A stretch of 64,000 nt of DNA from Sphingomonas hankyongi (lineage in GTDB: Bacteria > Pseudomonadota > Alphaproteobacteria > Sphingomonadales > Sphingomonadaceae), in assembly GCF_023516575.1 (NCBI RefSeq), contig NZ_JAMGBE010000001.1, positions 124,001-188,000 on the forward strand. Reading direction: 5' to 3'. The translations under genes were made by a program, and so were the position numbers. This document shows positions 10,121 to 19,506 of the stretch, in pieces. The notes under the pieces are model-generated. The model saw only the letters and a program-made list of their open reading frames with translations, was not told the origin of the DNA and ran no database searches. Numbering within the stretch: the stretch's first letter is position 1; every line of letters begins with the position of its first letter.

Positions 10121-10591
10121 ATGGAGATGCCCGTGCGACTTCCGAAGATCAGCATTCTGGCCATCGCCTCCATCACATTGATGGCGACCGCCAACACCGA
10201 CACGATCCCTGTTGCGAAAGAAAGCTACACCGTTCCCCTATCCGGTGCCGCAGAGGCGACCCTCGATCATCCTGAAGGGGGTGCGGGCGACCTCGATGGC
10301 GCGGGTTCGGTGCGTCTCGCCATCGACGAGTCGAAGCAACAGATCTGCTACAAGTTCAAGCTGTCTGGGCTCGCGACGCCACTGATGGCGCACATTCACC
10401 GCGGCCATCCGCACCAGATCGGACCGACGGTCGTGACACTGTTCACCGGAATGGACGAAGACCTCTCCCGGTGCGTGTTGTGGACCAACAAGCAGCTCGC
10501 GGCGATCGTCGCCGATCCATCCGATTATTACGTGAACGTTTATACGACCGAATATCCGGACGGCGCCCTTCGCGGGCAGCTAGCCGCATAA
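10121..10591 (+). CDS. CHRD-domain protein, exported
   Basis: A 156-aa protein with an N-terminal signal-like hydrophobic stretch (ISILAIASITLMATAN). The body has CHRD features: ESYTVPLSGAAEAT near the start, GSVRLAIDESKQQICYKFKLSGL, MAHIHRG and the ending YVNVYTTEYPDGALRGQL. CHRD domains occur in secreted or periplasmic bacterial proteins of uncertain function. The ATG at 10121 is preferred because GGAG lies about 9 bases upstream; the open frame extends to 10019 but begins with polar residues and no signal peptide. It converges on petC with a 16-bp gap. Confidence 0.8.
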   Translation: MEMPVRLPKISILAIASITLMATANTDTIPVAKESYTVPLSGAAEATLDHPEGGAGDLDGAGSVRLAIDESKQQICYKFKLSGLATPLMAHIHRGHPHQIGPTVVTLFTGMDEDLSRCVLWTNKQLAAIVADPSDYYVNVYTTEYPDGALRGQLAA

Positions 10592-10607
10592 GCTTCCGAC
10601 GTCGTTC

Positions 10608-11531
10608 CTAGCCGGCGACGCCCTGCTTCGCCTTGGCGCTCCGGCTCTTCGCCTGGTTCTTCGGCTCCAGCGGACCGGTGACGCGAACCTTGCGCTTCGC
10701 CTCGTACCAGATTTGCCGATACGCAAGGTAGCCGAGGATTGACGCGATCAGCAGGAAGACGACGACAGCAAGTCCTGCCGCATGCCGGCTCTCGAGCTTT
10801 GGCTCGGCGGTCCACACCAGGAAGGCCGCGACGTCCGTCGCCATCTGGTCCACTGTGCCCTTAGTCCCATCGGCGAACGTCACCTGGCCTTCAGCGGTCA
10901 GCGGCGGCGGCATCGCGATATTCAGGTTCGCGAACCACGGATTGTAGTGCAGCCCCGGAGGCGTCTTGGCGTCCGGATGCTCCTTGAGCAGCTCCGGCGA
11001 CTGATTACGATAACCGGTCAGCAAAGCGTGGACATAAGAGGCGCCGCCCTCGCGCGACTTGGTGATCAGCGAGAGGTCAGGCGGAAGCGCGTTGTTGTTC
11101 GCCGCGCGCGCCGCGATTTCGTTGGCATAAGGCGACGGGAAGCGATCCGACGGAACCGCCTTGCGCGACGAAGCTTCACCCGTCTCCGGGTTGATGCTCG
11201 GAACCTGCACCTGCCACTGGTCGGCGATCGCCTTGATCTCCGGCTCCTCGTAGCCGAGCGCATGCAGATCGCGGAACGACACCAGGCTCAGGCTGTGGCA
11301 GGCCGAGCAGACTTCCTTGTAGACCTGGAAGCCGCGCTGCAGCTGCGCCTTGTCGAACTTGCCGAAGGGACCGTCGCTGGAAAGGCGCAGGTGCTGCGGA
11401 TGCTGGTGCAAGGCCTCGGCGGCCAGCTCCTCGGGCGGATTGCTGAAGTAATTCGACACGCCGACGACGAGCGAGATCAGCAGAACGCCGGCGAAGACCA
11501 GCCCGACCAGGAAACCGATAACTCGGACCAT
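10608..11531 (-). CDS. petC: Cytochrome c1 of the bc1 complex
   Basis: A 307-aa membrane-anchored c-type cytochrome, the third gene of a petABC operon. It accepts electrons from the Rieske protein and passes them to soluble or membrane cytochrome c. An N-terminal helix (VIGFLVGLVFAGVLLISLVVGV) precedes the heme-binding motif VCSACHSL. A C-terminal transmembrane anchor (HAAGLAVVVFLLIASILGYLAY) is followed by a basic tail rich in Lys and Ala. Start at 11531 (MVRVIGFL), 17 bp after the petB stop; the longer frame upstream of it is a shadow inside petB. Confidence 0.94.
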   Translation of the reverse strand: MVRVIGFLVGLVFAGVLLISLVVGVSNYFSNPPEELAAEALHQHPQHLRLSSDGPFGKFDKAQLQRGFQVYKEVCSACHSLSLVSFRDLHALGYEEPEIKAIADQWQVQVPSINPETGEASSRKAVPSDRFPSPYANEIAARAANNNALPPDLSLITKSREGGASYVHALLTGYRNQSPELLKEHPDAKTPPGLHYNPWFANLNIAMPPPLTAEGQVTFADGTKGTVDQMATDVAAFLVWTAEPKLESRHAAGLAVVVFLLIASILGYLAYRQIWYEAKRKVRVTGPLEPKNQAKSRSAKAKQGVAG

Positions 11532-11547
11532 CTTTGCTTTCGCCCCC

Positions 11548-12864
11548 TTACTCGGCCGCAGCCGTGGCAACTGAACCGTGCCGCGGTTTCTGCCCTGCCG
11601 GCGCGGCTTCCGCCTTCTCGCCATGCAGGACGCTATCGGTGATCGACGCCGGCAGCGGCAGCGGCGTTTCGAACCTCGAGACCAGCGGCAGGATCACGAG
11701 GAAATGAAGGAAATAATAGGCAGCGGCGATCTGACCGATCGCGACGCGGGCCGGGCTGATCGGCGCGCCGCCGATGTACCCCAGGATGACGACGTCAGCG
11801 ACGAGCAGCCAGAAGAAGCGCTTGAACACCGGGCGATAGCTGCCCGAACGAACCGGCGACTTGTCGAGCCAGGGCAGGAAGAAGAGCAGCAGGATCGACA
11901 GGAACATCGCCAGCACGCCCCACAGCTTCGCGGGGAAGATGAAGTCGACGGTGAAGGAGCGCAGGATCGCGTAGAACGGCCAGAAATACCATTCGGGCAC
12001 GATGTGCGCCGGCGTCGCCAGCGGATTGGCCGGAATGTAATTGTCCGGGTGGCCCAGATAGTTGGGCGCGTAATAGGTCACGATCGCGTACAGGCCGAGG
12101 AAGGCGGCGGCGAACCAGCCGTCCTTCGCCGTATAGAACGGATGGAACGGCAGGGTGTCGCGCTCATCCTTCACGTCGACGCCGGTGGGGTTGCCCGATC
12201 CCGGGATATGCAGGGCCCAGATGTGCAGGACCACCACGGCGGCAATCACGAACGGCAGCAGATAGTGCAGCGAGAAGAAGCGGCTGAGCGCAGCCTGGTC
12301 CGGCGCGTAACCGCCCAGCAGCCAGACGCGGATCGGCTCCCCGACCAGCGGGAATGCGGAGAAGAAGCCGGTGATCACCTGAGCGCCCCAGTAGCTCATC
12401 TGTCCCCAGGGCAGCACGTAGCCCATGAATGCCGTCGCCATCATCAGCAGGTAGATGACGAGGCCGAGCATCCACACCAGCTCTCGCGGCGCCTTGTAGG
12501 AGCCGTAAAAGAGACCGCGGAAGATATGGATATAGGTGACGATGAAGAAGAAGCTCGCCCCGTTCATGTGCGCATAGCGGATCAACCACCCGGCGTTGAC
12601 GTCGCGCATGATGTGCTCGACCGAGGTGAAGGCATGGTCGGCGCTGGCGAAATACCACATCGCCAGCACGATGCCGGTGACGATCTGGATGGTCAGGAAG
12701 ATCCCGGCGAGGACGCCGAAATTCCACCAATAATTGAGGTTGCGGGGCACCGGATAGCCGCCGCCGATCGCACCGTAGACGAGGCGCGGGAGCGGCAGGC
12801 GCTCATCCATCCAGCGCATGAAGGGATGCTTGGGTTCGTACGCCTTGGCCCAGGAGAAGCTCAT
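11548..12864 (-). CDS. petB: Cytochrome b of the bc1 complex
   Basis: A 438-aa polytopic inner-membrane subunit carrying both b hemes and the quinol-oxidation and quinone-reduction sites. Signatures include [19 protein letters not shown], the heme-ligand helix [36 protein letters not shown] and [14 protein letters not shown] (PEWY quinol site). It has eight predicted helices plus a polar C-terminal tail. The start ATG overlaps the stop of petA by four bases (ATGA), indicating translational coupling. Confidence 0.96.
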   Translation of the reverse strand: MSFSWAKAYEPKHPFMRWMDERLPLPRLVYGAIGGGYPVPRNLNYWWNFGVLAGIFLTIQIVTGIVLAMWYFASADHAFTSVEHIMRDVNAGWLIRYAHMNGASFFFIVTYIHIFRGLFYGSYKAPRELVWMLGLVIYLLMMATAFMGYVLPWGQMSYWGAQVITGFFSAFPLVGEPIRVWLLGGYAPDQAALSRFFSLHYLLPFVIAAVVVLHIWALHIPGSGNPTGVDVKDERDTLPFHPFYTAKDGWFAAAFLGLYAIVTYYAPNYLGHPDNYIPANPLATPAHIVPEWYFWPFYAILRSFTVDFIFPAKLWGVLAMFLSILLLFFLPWLDKSPVRSGSYRPVFKRFFWLLVADVVILGYIGGAPISPARVAIGQIAAAYYFLHFLVILPLVSRFETPLPLPASITDSVLHGEKAEAAPAGQKPRHGSVATAAAE

Positions 12865-13454
12865 TTACCCTTACCCCCGCCGATCTGAACCGTAGTCGGT
12901 GAAATGAAGCTGTATTCCGGCACCTGCAGGTTCAGCGGAGCCGGCCCGCTGCGGATGCGAGCCGCAGTGTCGTAAGCCGACCCGTGGCACGGGCAGAAAT
13001 AACCGCCGTACGGCCCGCGGTTCTCGCCCTCGCCGGCGCCCAGCGGCACGCAGCCGAGGTGGGTGCAGACGCCGAGCGTGATCAGCCAGTTCGCCTTGCC
13101 GGGCTTGGTCCTGTCGGCGAGCGACTGCGGATCGCGAAGCTCCGACAGCGGTACTGCGTTCGCCGCCTTGATTTCCGCCGGCGTCAGGTTGCGGATGAAC
13201 ACCGGCTGCTTGCGCCAGCTGGTCTTGATCGCCTGGCCGGGCTGGATCTTCGAAATGTCGACTTCGGTGGTGGCCAAGGCCAGCACGTCGGCCGGCGGCG
13301 CCATTTGCACCAGCAGCGGAGCGACCGCCGCGACTGCACCGACGCCAGCGAAGCTGACTGCGGCAACGTTCAGGAAGTCGCGACGGCGGACTCCCCCTTC
13401 AGTGGCTGTGTCTTGTGAACCTGCAGCGGACTGTGCCTCAGTGGCCATGCTCAC
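12861..13454 (-). CDS. petA: Rieske iron-sulfur subunit of the bc1 complex
   Basis: A 197-aa protein and first gene of the petABC operon. The N-terminus has a twin-arginine-like RRRDFLN motif and one membrane helix ([22 protein letters not shown]), as in alphaproteobacterial Rieske proteins, which use the Tat pathway. The [2Fe-2S] ligands are in CTHLGC and CPCHGSAYD. Two in-frame ATGs (13454 and 13448) are possible starts. A long inverted repeat sits about 20-40 bp upstream and may be its operator. Confidence 0.95.
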   Translation of the reverse strand: MSMATEAQSAAGSQDTATEGGVRRRDFLNVAAVSFAGVGAVAAVAPLLVQMAPPADVLALATTEVDISKIQPGQAIKTSWRKQPVFIRNLTPAEIKAANAVPLSELRDPQSLADRTKPGKANWLITLGVCTHLGCVPLGAGEGENRGPYGGYFCPCHGSAYDTAARIRSGPAPLNLQVPEYSFISPTTVQIGGGKGK

Positions 13455-13475
13455 CCTTCAGACCGATTAGCTCCG

Positions 13476-13493
13476 AGTGCCTGGACAGGCACT
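13476..13493. promoter_or_regulatory. Perfect dyad upstream of petABC
   Basis: Two 8-bp arms, AGTGCCTG and CAGGCACT, are separated by only two bases, 22 bp upstream of the petA start. The tiny spacer is poor for an RNA hairpin but suits a dimeric transcription factor site in the bc1 promoter. It does not match the FNR/FnrL consensus. The regulator is unknown. Confidence 0.5.
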
Positions 13494-13615
13494 TGCGCGA
13501 CGCCGCGCCGGGTCATCCTGGATCGGACGGCCCGGAGCGATTGGCGGGCCTGATAGCGAGGGGAACCTAGGCTGCCAAGGGGCGGAATGTGCCCGCCGCG
13601 CGACGATCTGCCCGG

Positions 13616-14185
13616 CTAGTCTTTCGCGACGCAAAGAACGTCCGCGAGGAAGCTCCGGCCGGCGACGGCCTGCACGTCCTCGTGGGCAGCCGACCGCCAG
13701 CCATGGGACCGGCAGAAGGCATCGGCGCGCGAGCCTGCGTCGCCTCCTCCGGCCGGCATCTCAATGCGATTTCCGCCCTCGCTGGGAGCGACGAAATATT
13801 CGCTCGCGAAGCCGCGCAGCACCTGCGGGGCGACCGAAGCGACGGGCACGCCTGCCGCGACCGCCGCTGCGGTTGCCGCGGCCAGCACCGCCTGCCCGGC
13901 CGGCCTCACCGACCTTATGGTCATTGCCGTCGTGGGGTCCGACGCGCTGACGCGCCGGCAGCCGGAAAATTTATTTCCGGTGCACAGGTCCCACTCCTGG
14001 CCGGCAGGCACCTGAACGCTGCGGACAGTGAACACTTCCATATATTGCGACGGGCCATCCAGGCTCCGGCTGACGCCCTTGAAATGGCCTTTGCTGTAAA
14101 GGACCAGCTCCCCCGATTCCTGCGCGCCGGCAGGTGCAGAAAGGGCGACCGCAACAAGAGCCGCACCGATGATCAACTTGCGCAT
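13616..14185 (-). CDS. Exported beta/gamma-crystallin-like protein
   Basis: A 189-aa protein with a signal peptide (LIIGAALVAVALSAPAGAQ). After it comes a Greek-key-like motif, LVLYSKGHFKGVSRSL with a second half near VQVPAGQEWDLCTGNKFSGC, as in beta/gamma-crystallin proteins. The middle is Ala/Val-rich (QAVLAAATAAAVAAGVPVASV) and could be a membrane segment or linker. The C-terminal domain has cysteines (DAFCRSHGW, DVLCVAKD) that could form a disulfide. Start at 14185 follows a GGGGGA ribosome-binding site. Function unknown; the family suggests a calcium-binding envelope protein. Confidence 0.65.
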   Translation of the reverse strand: MRKLIIGAALVAVALSAPAGAQESGELVLYSKGHFKGVSRSLDGPSQYMEVFTVRSVQVPAGQEWDLCTGNKFSGCRRVSASDPTTAMTIRSVRPAGQAVLAAATAAAVAAGVPVASVAPQVLRGFASEYFVAPSEGGNRIEMPAGGGDAGSRADAFCRSHGWRSAAHEDVQAVAGRSFLADVLCVAKD

Positions 14186-14331
14186 TCCATTCCCCCTAAG
14201 GCCCGTCGCCGGCAGATTGTCTCCCGCAGCGGGACTAAGCAAGTGCGGCGAGCCGCCCTACCCTCACGCCCGCCCGAACTTCACCGTCCGGCGAGAGCGG
14301 ATATCCTTGGCGCTTTGCGGGAGTGCGAGTG

Positions 14332-14595
14332 ATGAACTGGTTCATCGGGCGGGCGGAGGCCCTGTCGAATCCGGAGGCAGCGCGGCACAAGGCGCTCGAG
14401 CGCCTGCGCGACCTCGCCCAGCTGGACGATCCTGAGAGCCTCGTAGTGCCGATCCTCCTCGATGCCATCCTCATGGCGGAATCCTATCGGGGGGCGCGGC
14501 ACCAGATCAGCTTCCTCCCAGAGCTAACGCGAAGCGTGGACGCGTTGCTGCGCGAACTGACGATCGTCGACAAGACCAAGGAGTGGTCGGAGTAA
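14332..14595 (+). CDS. Hypothetical cytosolic protein (87 aa)
   Basis: A small soluble, helical, acidic protein (MNWFIGRAEAL ... VDKTKEWSE). No motif recognised. ATG 14332 is preceded by a GGGAG at about 12 bases; an in-frame GTG at 14323 is an alternative. It converges with the TSUP gene with only 6 bp between stops. Confidence 0.6.
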   Translation: MNWFIGRAEALSNPEAARHKALERLRDLAQLDDPESLVVPILLDAILMAESYRGARHQISFLPELTRSVDALLRELTIVDKTKEWSE

Positions 14596-14601
14596 TCGCG
14601 G

Positions 14602-15492
14602 TCAGATCGCGGCGGCAGCGTCGGGTGTCACCCGTTCGGAACGGCGTCCCGAAGAAGCCGCGCGAAGCATGACCGCGGCGGCATAAACGACGACGATGAA
14701 GACGAGCCATCGAAGCATTTCGAGGGGCATGGTCACAACGATGTAGGCCGCGACGAATACGGCGGGGATCCCTCCCAGCGTCAGGCCAACAACGACGCGC
14801 AGATCCAGGTTGCCGGTGTTGATGTGCCGAATTCCCGCCCCCGATCCCATCAGCGCCGCAGCGCCGGCCATGATCGGGAAGCACAGCCTCGGGTCCATGC
14901 CCATCAGGCTGAGGACGACGAGCGTCGGCGCATAATTGCCGACGCCATAGTTCAAGAGGACGCCGAAGCCGAAGTTCGCGACGATCGCCAGGATCGTGAG
15001 GGATATCGGCAATGACGATGCCGTTCCTCCGCCGGGGAAAAGATGGAGGTTCGTCATCCCATATGCGGTTGCGGCCAGCAGGAGGCCGATCGCCACGACG
15101 AGCTGAACGATCCATACGCGGGTCCTGTGGACGAGGGGCGCCCCCAGCAGACCGCCCATCAGACACGCGAGCACGCAGCCGACGAGAAGGACCGGATCGA
15201 CCTTCACCCCGAGCCGGATCAGGAAAATGACCGATTCGACGACCGCTGAGATGGTCAGTCCGACCAGGATCGTCGGGGGGATCAGACGGTCCGGAACGAT
15301 GCGCCGAAATTTCAGCCATGCGGTCGTCGGGGCGAAGGACCCGATCCCGAGCGTATCGAAAAAGGACACTATCGCGCCGAGCACGGTGGTTTCGGCAGTG
15401 GGCATCGCTCGATGAGTCACTGCGGCCCGGACCAGGACGGCCGTGAAAAGCAGGCCTGTGAGGATCACAGGCACAAGCAGCGCGATCAGCAT
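14602..15492 (-). CDS. TauE/SafE (TSUP) family anion exporter
   Basis: A 296-aa inner-membrane protein with about eight helices. The N-terminal repeat reads LGAIVSFFDTLGIGSFAPTTAWLKF and the second repeat FGFGVLLNYGVGNYAPTLVVLSLMGM; paired motifs of this kind define the TSUP superfamily, which moves sulfite, sulfoacetate and related anions. The exact substrate is not visible, and the gene has no sulfur-metabolism neighbours. Confidence 0.8.
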   Translation of the reverse strand: MLIALLVPVILTGLLFTAVLVRAAVTHRAMPTAETTVLGAIVSFFDTLGIGSFAPTTAWLKFRRIVPDRLIPPTILVGLTISAVVESVIFLIRLGVKVDPVLLVGCVLACLMGGLLGAPLVHRTRVWIVQLVVAIGLLLAATAYGMTNLHLFPGGGTASSLPISLTILAIVANFGFGVLLNYGVGNYAPTLVVLSLMGMDPRLCFPIMAGAAALMGSGAGIRHINTGNLDLRVVVGLTLGGIPAVFVAAYIVVTMPLEMLRWLVFIVVVYAAAVMLRAASSGRRSERVTPDAAAAI

Positions 15493-15640
15493 CGTGTTTC
15501 TCCCGCCCTATTAGCGGGATGCTAACCGATCGATGGCGGCAAACAACCGTAGCCGCGCCGAGTGAAATATTCGCTCCCCTCCTGACTTCCGGCCGTGGCT
15601 CGGGAATCTGATCTCCCAAGCTCGAATCACACCGCGCTTC

Positions 15641-15658
15641 GCCCGGCCGCCGCCGGGC
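15641..15658. promoter_or_regulatory. GC-rich hairpin in the glnA leader
   Basis: GCCCGGC and GCCGGGC form a perfect 7-bp stem with a 4-base loop, 54 bp before the glnA start. It could shape the 5' untranslated region; in GC-rich DNA some such stems arise by chance. No sigma-54 (GG-N10-GC) promoter is evident in the 219-bp gap upstream of glnA. Confidence 0.3.
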
Positions 15659-15711
15659 CTGTCGCATTTGGTCGGGCGAACGACACAAACGAGTTCAAGA
15701 ACGAGGGCAAC

Positions 15712-17124
15712 ATGGCTTCCGACGCAGGCAAGATCCTTTCACGCATCAAGGACGAGGAGATCGACTGGGTCGACCTCCGCTTCACCGACCCCAAGGGCAA
15801 GTGGCAGCACCTGACCATGGCTTCCGGACTGATCGACGAGGATCAGCTGACCGACGGTTTCATGTTCGACGGAAGCTCCATTGCCGGCTGGAAGGCCATC
15901 AACGAGTCCGACATGATCCTGAAGCCGGATCTCGACGCCGCTTATGTCGATCCGTTCAGCGCGACACCGATGATGGTCCTGTTCTGCAACGTCGTCGAGC
16001 CGTCGACCGGCGAGCTTTACGGACGCGACCCGCGCTCGACCGCGACGCGGGCCGAAGCTTATCTCAAGCAGACCGGCGTCGGCGACACCGTGTTCGTCGG
16101 TCCCGAAGCCGAGTTCTTCATGTTCGACGACGTTCGGTTCGAGGACGGCTACAGCGCCTCGTCGTTCCGCATCGACGACATCGAGCTGCCGACGAACACG
16201 ATGCGCGAATATGAAGGCGGCAACCTCGCCCACCGCCCGCGCGCCAAGGGCGGTTATTTCCCCGTGGCCCCCGTCGACAGCGCGATGGACATCCGCGGCG
16301 AGATGGTCACGACAATGATCGAGATGGGCCTGCCGATGGACAAGCACCATCACGAGGTCGCCGCCGCCCAGCATGAGCTGGGGCTAACCTATGGCGGCCT
16401 GGTTGAAACCGCCGACCGCATGCAGATCTACAAATATGTCGTCCACATGGTGGCGCATGCCTACGGCAAGACGGCAACCTTCATGCCCAAGCCCATCGCC
16501 AAGGATAATGGCAGCGGCATGCACACCCACATGTCGATCTGGAAGGGCGGCAAGCCGCTCTTCGCCGGGAACGGCTATGCAGGCCTCAGCGAGACGGCAC
16601 TCTTCTTCATCGGCGGCGTGATCAAGCATGCGCGAGCCCTCAACGCTTTCACCAATCCGACGACCAACAGCTACAAGCGCCTGGTCCCGGGCTTCGAGGC
16701 GCCCGTGCTGCTGGCTTATTCGAGCCGCAATCGGTCGGCCTCATGCCGTATCCCATACGGCGCAGGCGAGAAGGCCAAGCGCGTCGAGTTTCGCTTCCCG
16801 GATGCACTCGCCAATCCCTATCTCGCTTATTCCGCGCTCCTGATGGCCGGCCTCGACGGTATCCAGAACCGCATTCATCCTGGCGATCCGATGGACAAGA
16901 ACCTGTACGACCTGCCGCCGCAGGAGCTGGTCAACGTCCCGACCGTCTGCGGATCGCTGCGCGAAGCGCTGGTGAGCCTGATGAACGACCGCGCCTTCCT
17001 CACGCGCGGAGACGTGTTCAGCGACGACCAGATTGACAGCTACATCGAGCTCAAGTGGGAAGAGGTCATGCGGTGGGAGACGACCCCCAGCCCCGTCGAG
17101 TTCGACATGTATTATTCGGCCTAG
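15712..17124 (+). CDS. glnA: Glutamine synthetase, type I
   Basis: A 470-aa cytosolic enzyme condensing glutamate and ammonia with ATP. Signatures: the beta-Grasp domain start ([20 protein letters not shown] [12 protein letters not shown]), [12 protein letters not shown]-site [30 protein letters not shown] and the adenylylation loop KNLYDLPP with the modifiable tyrosine near residue 400. ATG 15712 is chosen because GAGGGC precedes it; the frame runs open to 15595. glnB, the usual alphaproteobacterial partner just upstream, is absent here. Regulation by adenylylation is expected from the intact tyrosine motif. Confidence 0.96.
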   Translation: MASDAGKILSRIKDEEIDWVDLRFTDPKGKWQHLTMASGLIDEDQLTDGFMFDGSSIAGWKAINESDMILKPDLDAAYVDPFSATPMMVLFCNVVEPSTGELYGRDPRSTATRAEAYLKQTGVGDTVFVGPEAEFFMFDDVRFEDGYSASSFRIDDIELPTNTMREYEGGNLAHRPRAKGGYFPVAPVDSAMDIRGEMVTTMIEMGLPMDKHHHEVAAAQHELGLTYGGLVETADRMQIYKYVVHMVAHAYGKTATFMPKPIAKDNGSGMHTHMSIWKGGKPLFAGNGYAGLSETALFFIGGVIKHARALNAFTNPTTNSYKRLVPGFEAPVLLAYSSRNRSASCRIPYGAGEKAKRVEFRFPDALANPYLAYSALLMAGLDGIQNRIHPGDPMDKNLYDLPPQELVNVPTVCGSLREALVSLMNDRAFLTRGDVFSDDQIDSYIELKWEEVMRWETTPSPVEFDMYYSA

Positions 17125-17212
17125 GGTCAGCAGCTAGCGCAGTCGGCCGTGCACCATTCCGTAACCCTGTCGTGCGCATAATGCCCACGCGTGGGTTGCG
17201 GAGTGGGGGTAG

Positions 17213-18115
17213 ATGAACATCCGGGCGAAAGTCTTCGGTGGGAAAGCCGAGAAGCCAGAAGCGGTCCTGGCTGCAAAGAAGCCGAAGGGCGCGCAGACCG
17301 ATCTGCTGCATAGCGTCGCTGTAAGGCGAGAGGAAACGCGCCGCGGGAATACGCGCGTCGCCGATCGCCATCGCCTGGCGGACGAGCAGGCCAGCGTGAT
17401 CCATGGCGAACAGAGCTTCCTCGTCGAACTTGTAAACGTGTCCGGAGGCGGCGCGATGATCAGCGCGTCGTTCGAGCCCATGCTGTGGGACCGGGTCGAC
17501 CTTCACCTTGGAGACGGCGGGGTAATCGAAGCCGTGGTTCGTTGGCTCAAGGGCGATCGCATCGGCCTCGAGTTCGCGCATGAAACCCGGATCGAATGCT
17601 CCCCTGACGAACAAGCCGCGATTCTTCGGGACACCATCACGCGCAGCTTTCCCAATCTCGAATTCGAAGCGCCAGACGCCCGTCCGCAACAGGAGGCGGA
17701 TGTGGGCGAAGAAGGGCGCCGCGAGCGCAGGCATCCGCTCATCTGGACTGCCCAGCTCCATCACGATTACCAGACGGCGCAGGTACGGCTGCGCAACATC
17801 TCGGCGACGGGCGCGCTGATCGAGTGCGACGCTCCCCCTCGCGTCGGCGCGGAACCCTTACTGGACTTCGGTGAAGCCGGCACCGTGTTCGCGACCGTGA
17901 GCTGGGTGGTCGGGGATCAGGCCGGCCTGCGGTTTCACTCGCCGTTCGATTTGTCGCTGCTCGCGCGTTCGCGGCCCGACGTTGCGCCCGTCCGGTGGGA
18001 TCGTCCCGACTATCTCGGCTCCTCGCCGGCAGCGGACTCTCCCTGGGCCGAGGAATGGGGCCGCATGTCGCTCAGCGAGCTTCGCGACGAGCTGGAAGGC
18101 TTCATGAAGCGCTAG
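17213..18115 (+). CDS. Tandem PilZ-domain protein
   Basis: A 300-aa soluble protein with two PilZ domains, which usually bind cyclic di-GMP. Domain 1 (about residues 40-145) has RRGNTR and NVSGGGAMI. Domain 2 (about 165-265) has RRERRHPLIW followed by NISATGALI and a second strand, ATVSWVVGDQAGLRF. Both keep the RxxxR and (D/N)xSxxG elements, in the N form. A C-terminal acidic tail follows. The stop shares CTAG with the convergent membrane protein. A role in motility or polysaccharide control is inferred from the family. Confidence 0.82.
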   Translation: MNIRAKVFGGKAEKPEAVLAAKKPKGAQTDLLHSVAVRREETRRGNTRVADRHRLADEQASVIHGEQSFLVELVNVSGGGAMISASFEPMLWDRVDLHLGDGGVIEAVVRWLKGDRIGLEFAHETRIECSPDEQAAILRDTITRSFPNLEFEAPDARPQQEADVGEEGRRERRHPLIWTAQLHHDYQTAQVRLRNISATGALIECDAPPRVGAEPLLDFGEAGTVFATVSWVVGDQAGLRFHSPFDLSLLARSRPDVAPVRWDRPDYLGSSPAADSPWAEEWGRMSLSELRDELEGFMKR

Positions 18116-19506
18116 TCGCGCGCGTAGACCACGCCGACCTTATCTTCGTGAACCTTCCGCCATCCGGCTGATCGGTCGAGCAACGCCACCAGCTTCACGT
18201 ACCGGTGCGGCAGGATGGCCCAGCGAATGTTCCACCTTTGCACCGCCTGCGCGAGCGCTGCTGCATCGCCATCGGTGATGCGCTTGTATCCGACGACCAG
18301 TTCGTCGCCGTACATGTCGCCGCGGCCGTCCACATAAGGGCGGATGCCGGACAGGATGAGCGGACCGCCCATCGCATAACCGTTGAGCACCGGCTCAGAC
18401 CGCAATTGCATCGGCACGGCCGCGATGAGTTGCCAAGGGTTCGCTTCATTGCTCGGCAGCGTGATCGGCAGGACCGCTCGAACGACCACGAGTGCTGCGG
18501 CGGCAGCTGTCACGAACCAAGGGATGGCTGGAGCTGTCCGCTCATGTGGCCGGGCAAGGCCCGTCGGCAGCAGCATCGCCGAGACGATCGCGAGGACGGC
18601 CTGATGGCGCGTCTGAAGCATCGCCAAGACCAGCAGGAAGCCGAGCAAGGCCCAACGGACGGGATGCAGGCGCGGGCGATGGAGCCAGATGAGAAGCAGC
18701 GCCGCGGTGACCGCGAGGAAAAAGAAGGGCGTGACTTTCGGGCTGGACGGCTTCCACTCGTCGATAAGCGGAAGCATCTCCAGATTGGCGATGCGCAGCG
18801 GATGAAGCACTCCTTCGAGGCCATTGGCGTTCACGAAGATCGCAGCCAGGCACGCGGCCCCGAAGAGGCCCCAGCTTCGAAGCGCCGCGCCGCGATCCGG
18901 TGAAGCGACTAGCGCTTCGAGGCCGAATGCGGCCGCGATGACCAGTCCGATCACGAAACTGCCGTGCAGATTCGCCCAGACGACCATCAGCAAGGCGGCG
19001 GCGAGCGGCGGCGCGCGCTGCCGGTCCCGGGCGCGGAGCATCAGCCAGGTCCAGAAGGCGATGAGCGCCCAGGCGAGCAGATGCGGCCGTGCGAGCATCA
19101 TCGGGATGAGGACAATGTCCATCAGGACGATGAGTCCCAATATGCGCCATGGCCCGACGAACCTCGCGGCGTTGACGTAGACCGTCGCGTGCAGCGCGAT
19201 CAGCGCCGCAGTGGCAAGCGCGGCAATCCCGGCATAACCGGCAAGCCGGTGCGCTCCCGCCATGAGCACTTCGGCAAGCCATTCGATCGGAACCCATGGC
19301 CGTCCAGCCCAAGTGAACGAGAAAGGGTCCGTGTGCGGGATAGCGCGATGGTCGAGGATCCACTGGCCCGTTGCGATGTGCCAGCTGACGTCGCCATCGT
19401 TGAAGATCGTGCCGGAGCTGCCGAGCGCCGCAGGGATCAGCAGCACGCCCAGAAGCAGAGGAAGCGATTGGCGGAGATCCGTCGAACCCGCTGCCTTCGC
19501 CATCAA
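18112..19506 (-). CDS. Polytopic membrane protein, GT-C glycosyltransferase-like
   Basis: A 464-aa protein with ten or more hydrophobic helices. The first external loop contains DGDVSWHIATGQWILDH and SFTWAGRPWVPIEWLAEV. The placement of acidic residues in that loop recalls GT-C enzymes that use polyprenyl-phosphate sugars. The soluble C-terminus ends KVHEDKVGVVYARD, like the periplasmic tail of such proteins. Substrate is unknown. Its ATG overlaps the stop of the upstream MHS transporter (ATGA). No dedicated partner is seen. Confidence 0.6.
   Translation of the reverse strand: MMAKAAGSTDLRQSLPLLLGVLLIPAALGSSGTIFNDGDVSWHIATGQWILDHRAIPHTDPFSFTWAGRPWVPIEWLAEVLMAGAHRLAGYAGIAALATAALIALHATVYVNAARFVGPWRILGLIVLMDIVLIPMMLARPHLLAWALIAFWTWLMLRARDRQRAPPLAAALLMVVWANLHGSFVIGLVIAAAFGLEALVASPDRGAALRSWGLFGAACLAAIFVNANGLEGVLHPLRIANLEMLPLIDEWKPSSPKVTPFFFLAVTAALLLIWLHRPRLHPVRWALLGFLLVLAMLQTRHQAVLAIVSAMLLPTGLARPHERTAPAIPWFVTAAAAALVVVRAVLPITLPSNEANPWQLIAAVPMQLRSEPVLNGYAMGGPLILSGIRPYVDGRGDMYGDELVVGYKRITDGDAAALAQAVQRWNIRWAILPHRYVKLVALLDRSAGWRKVHEDKVGVVYARD

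Noticed and set aside
11578-12888. A 436-codon frame antisense to cytochrome b
   Set aside because: Shadow of petB; composition is Asp/Arg/Glu-rich with no recognisable fold.
14507-15688. A 393-codon minus-strand frame over the TSUP gene
   Set aside because: The TSUP frame has clear membrane helices; this one is an overlapping shadow.
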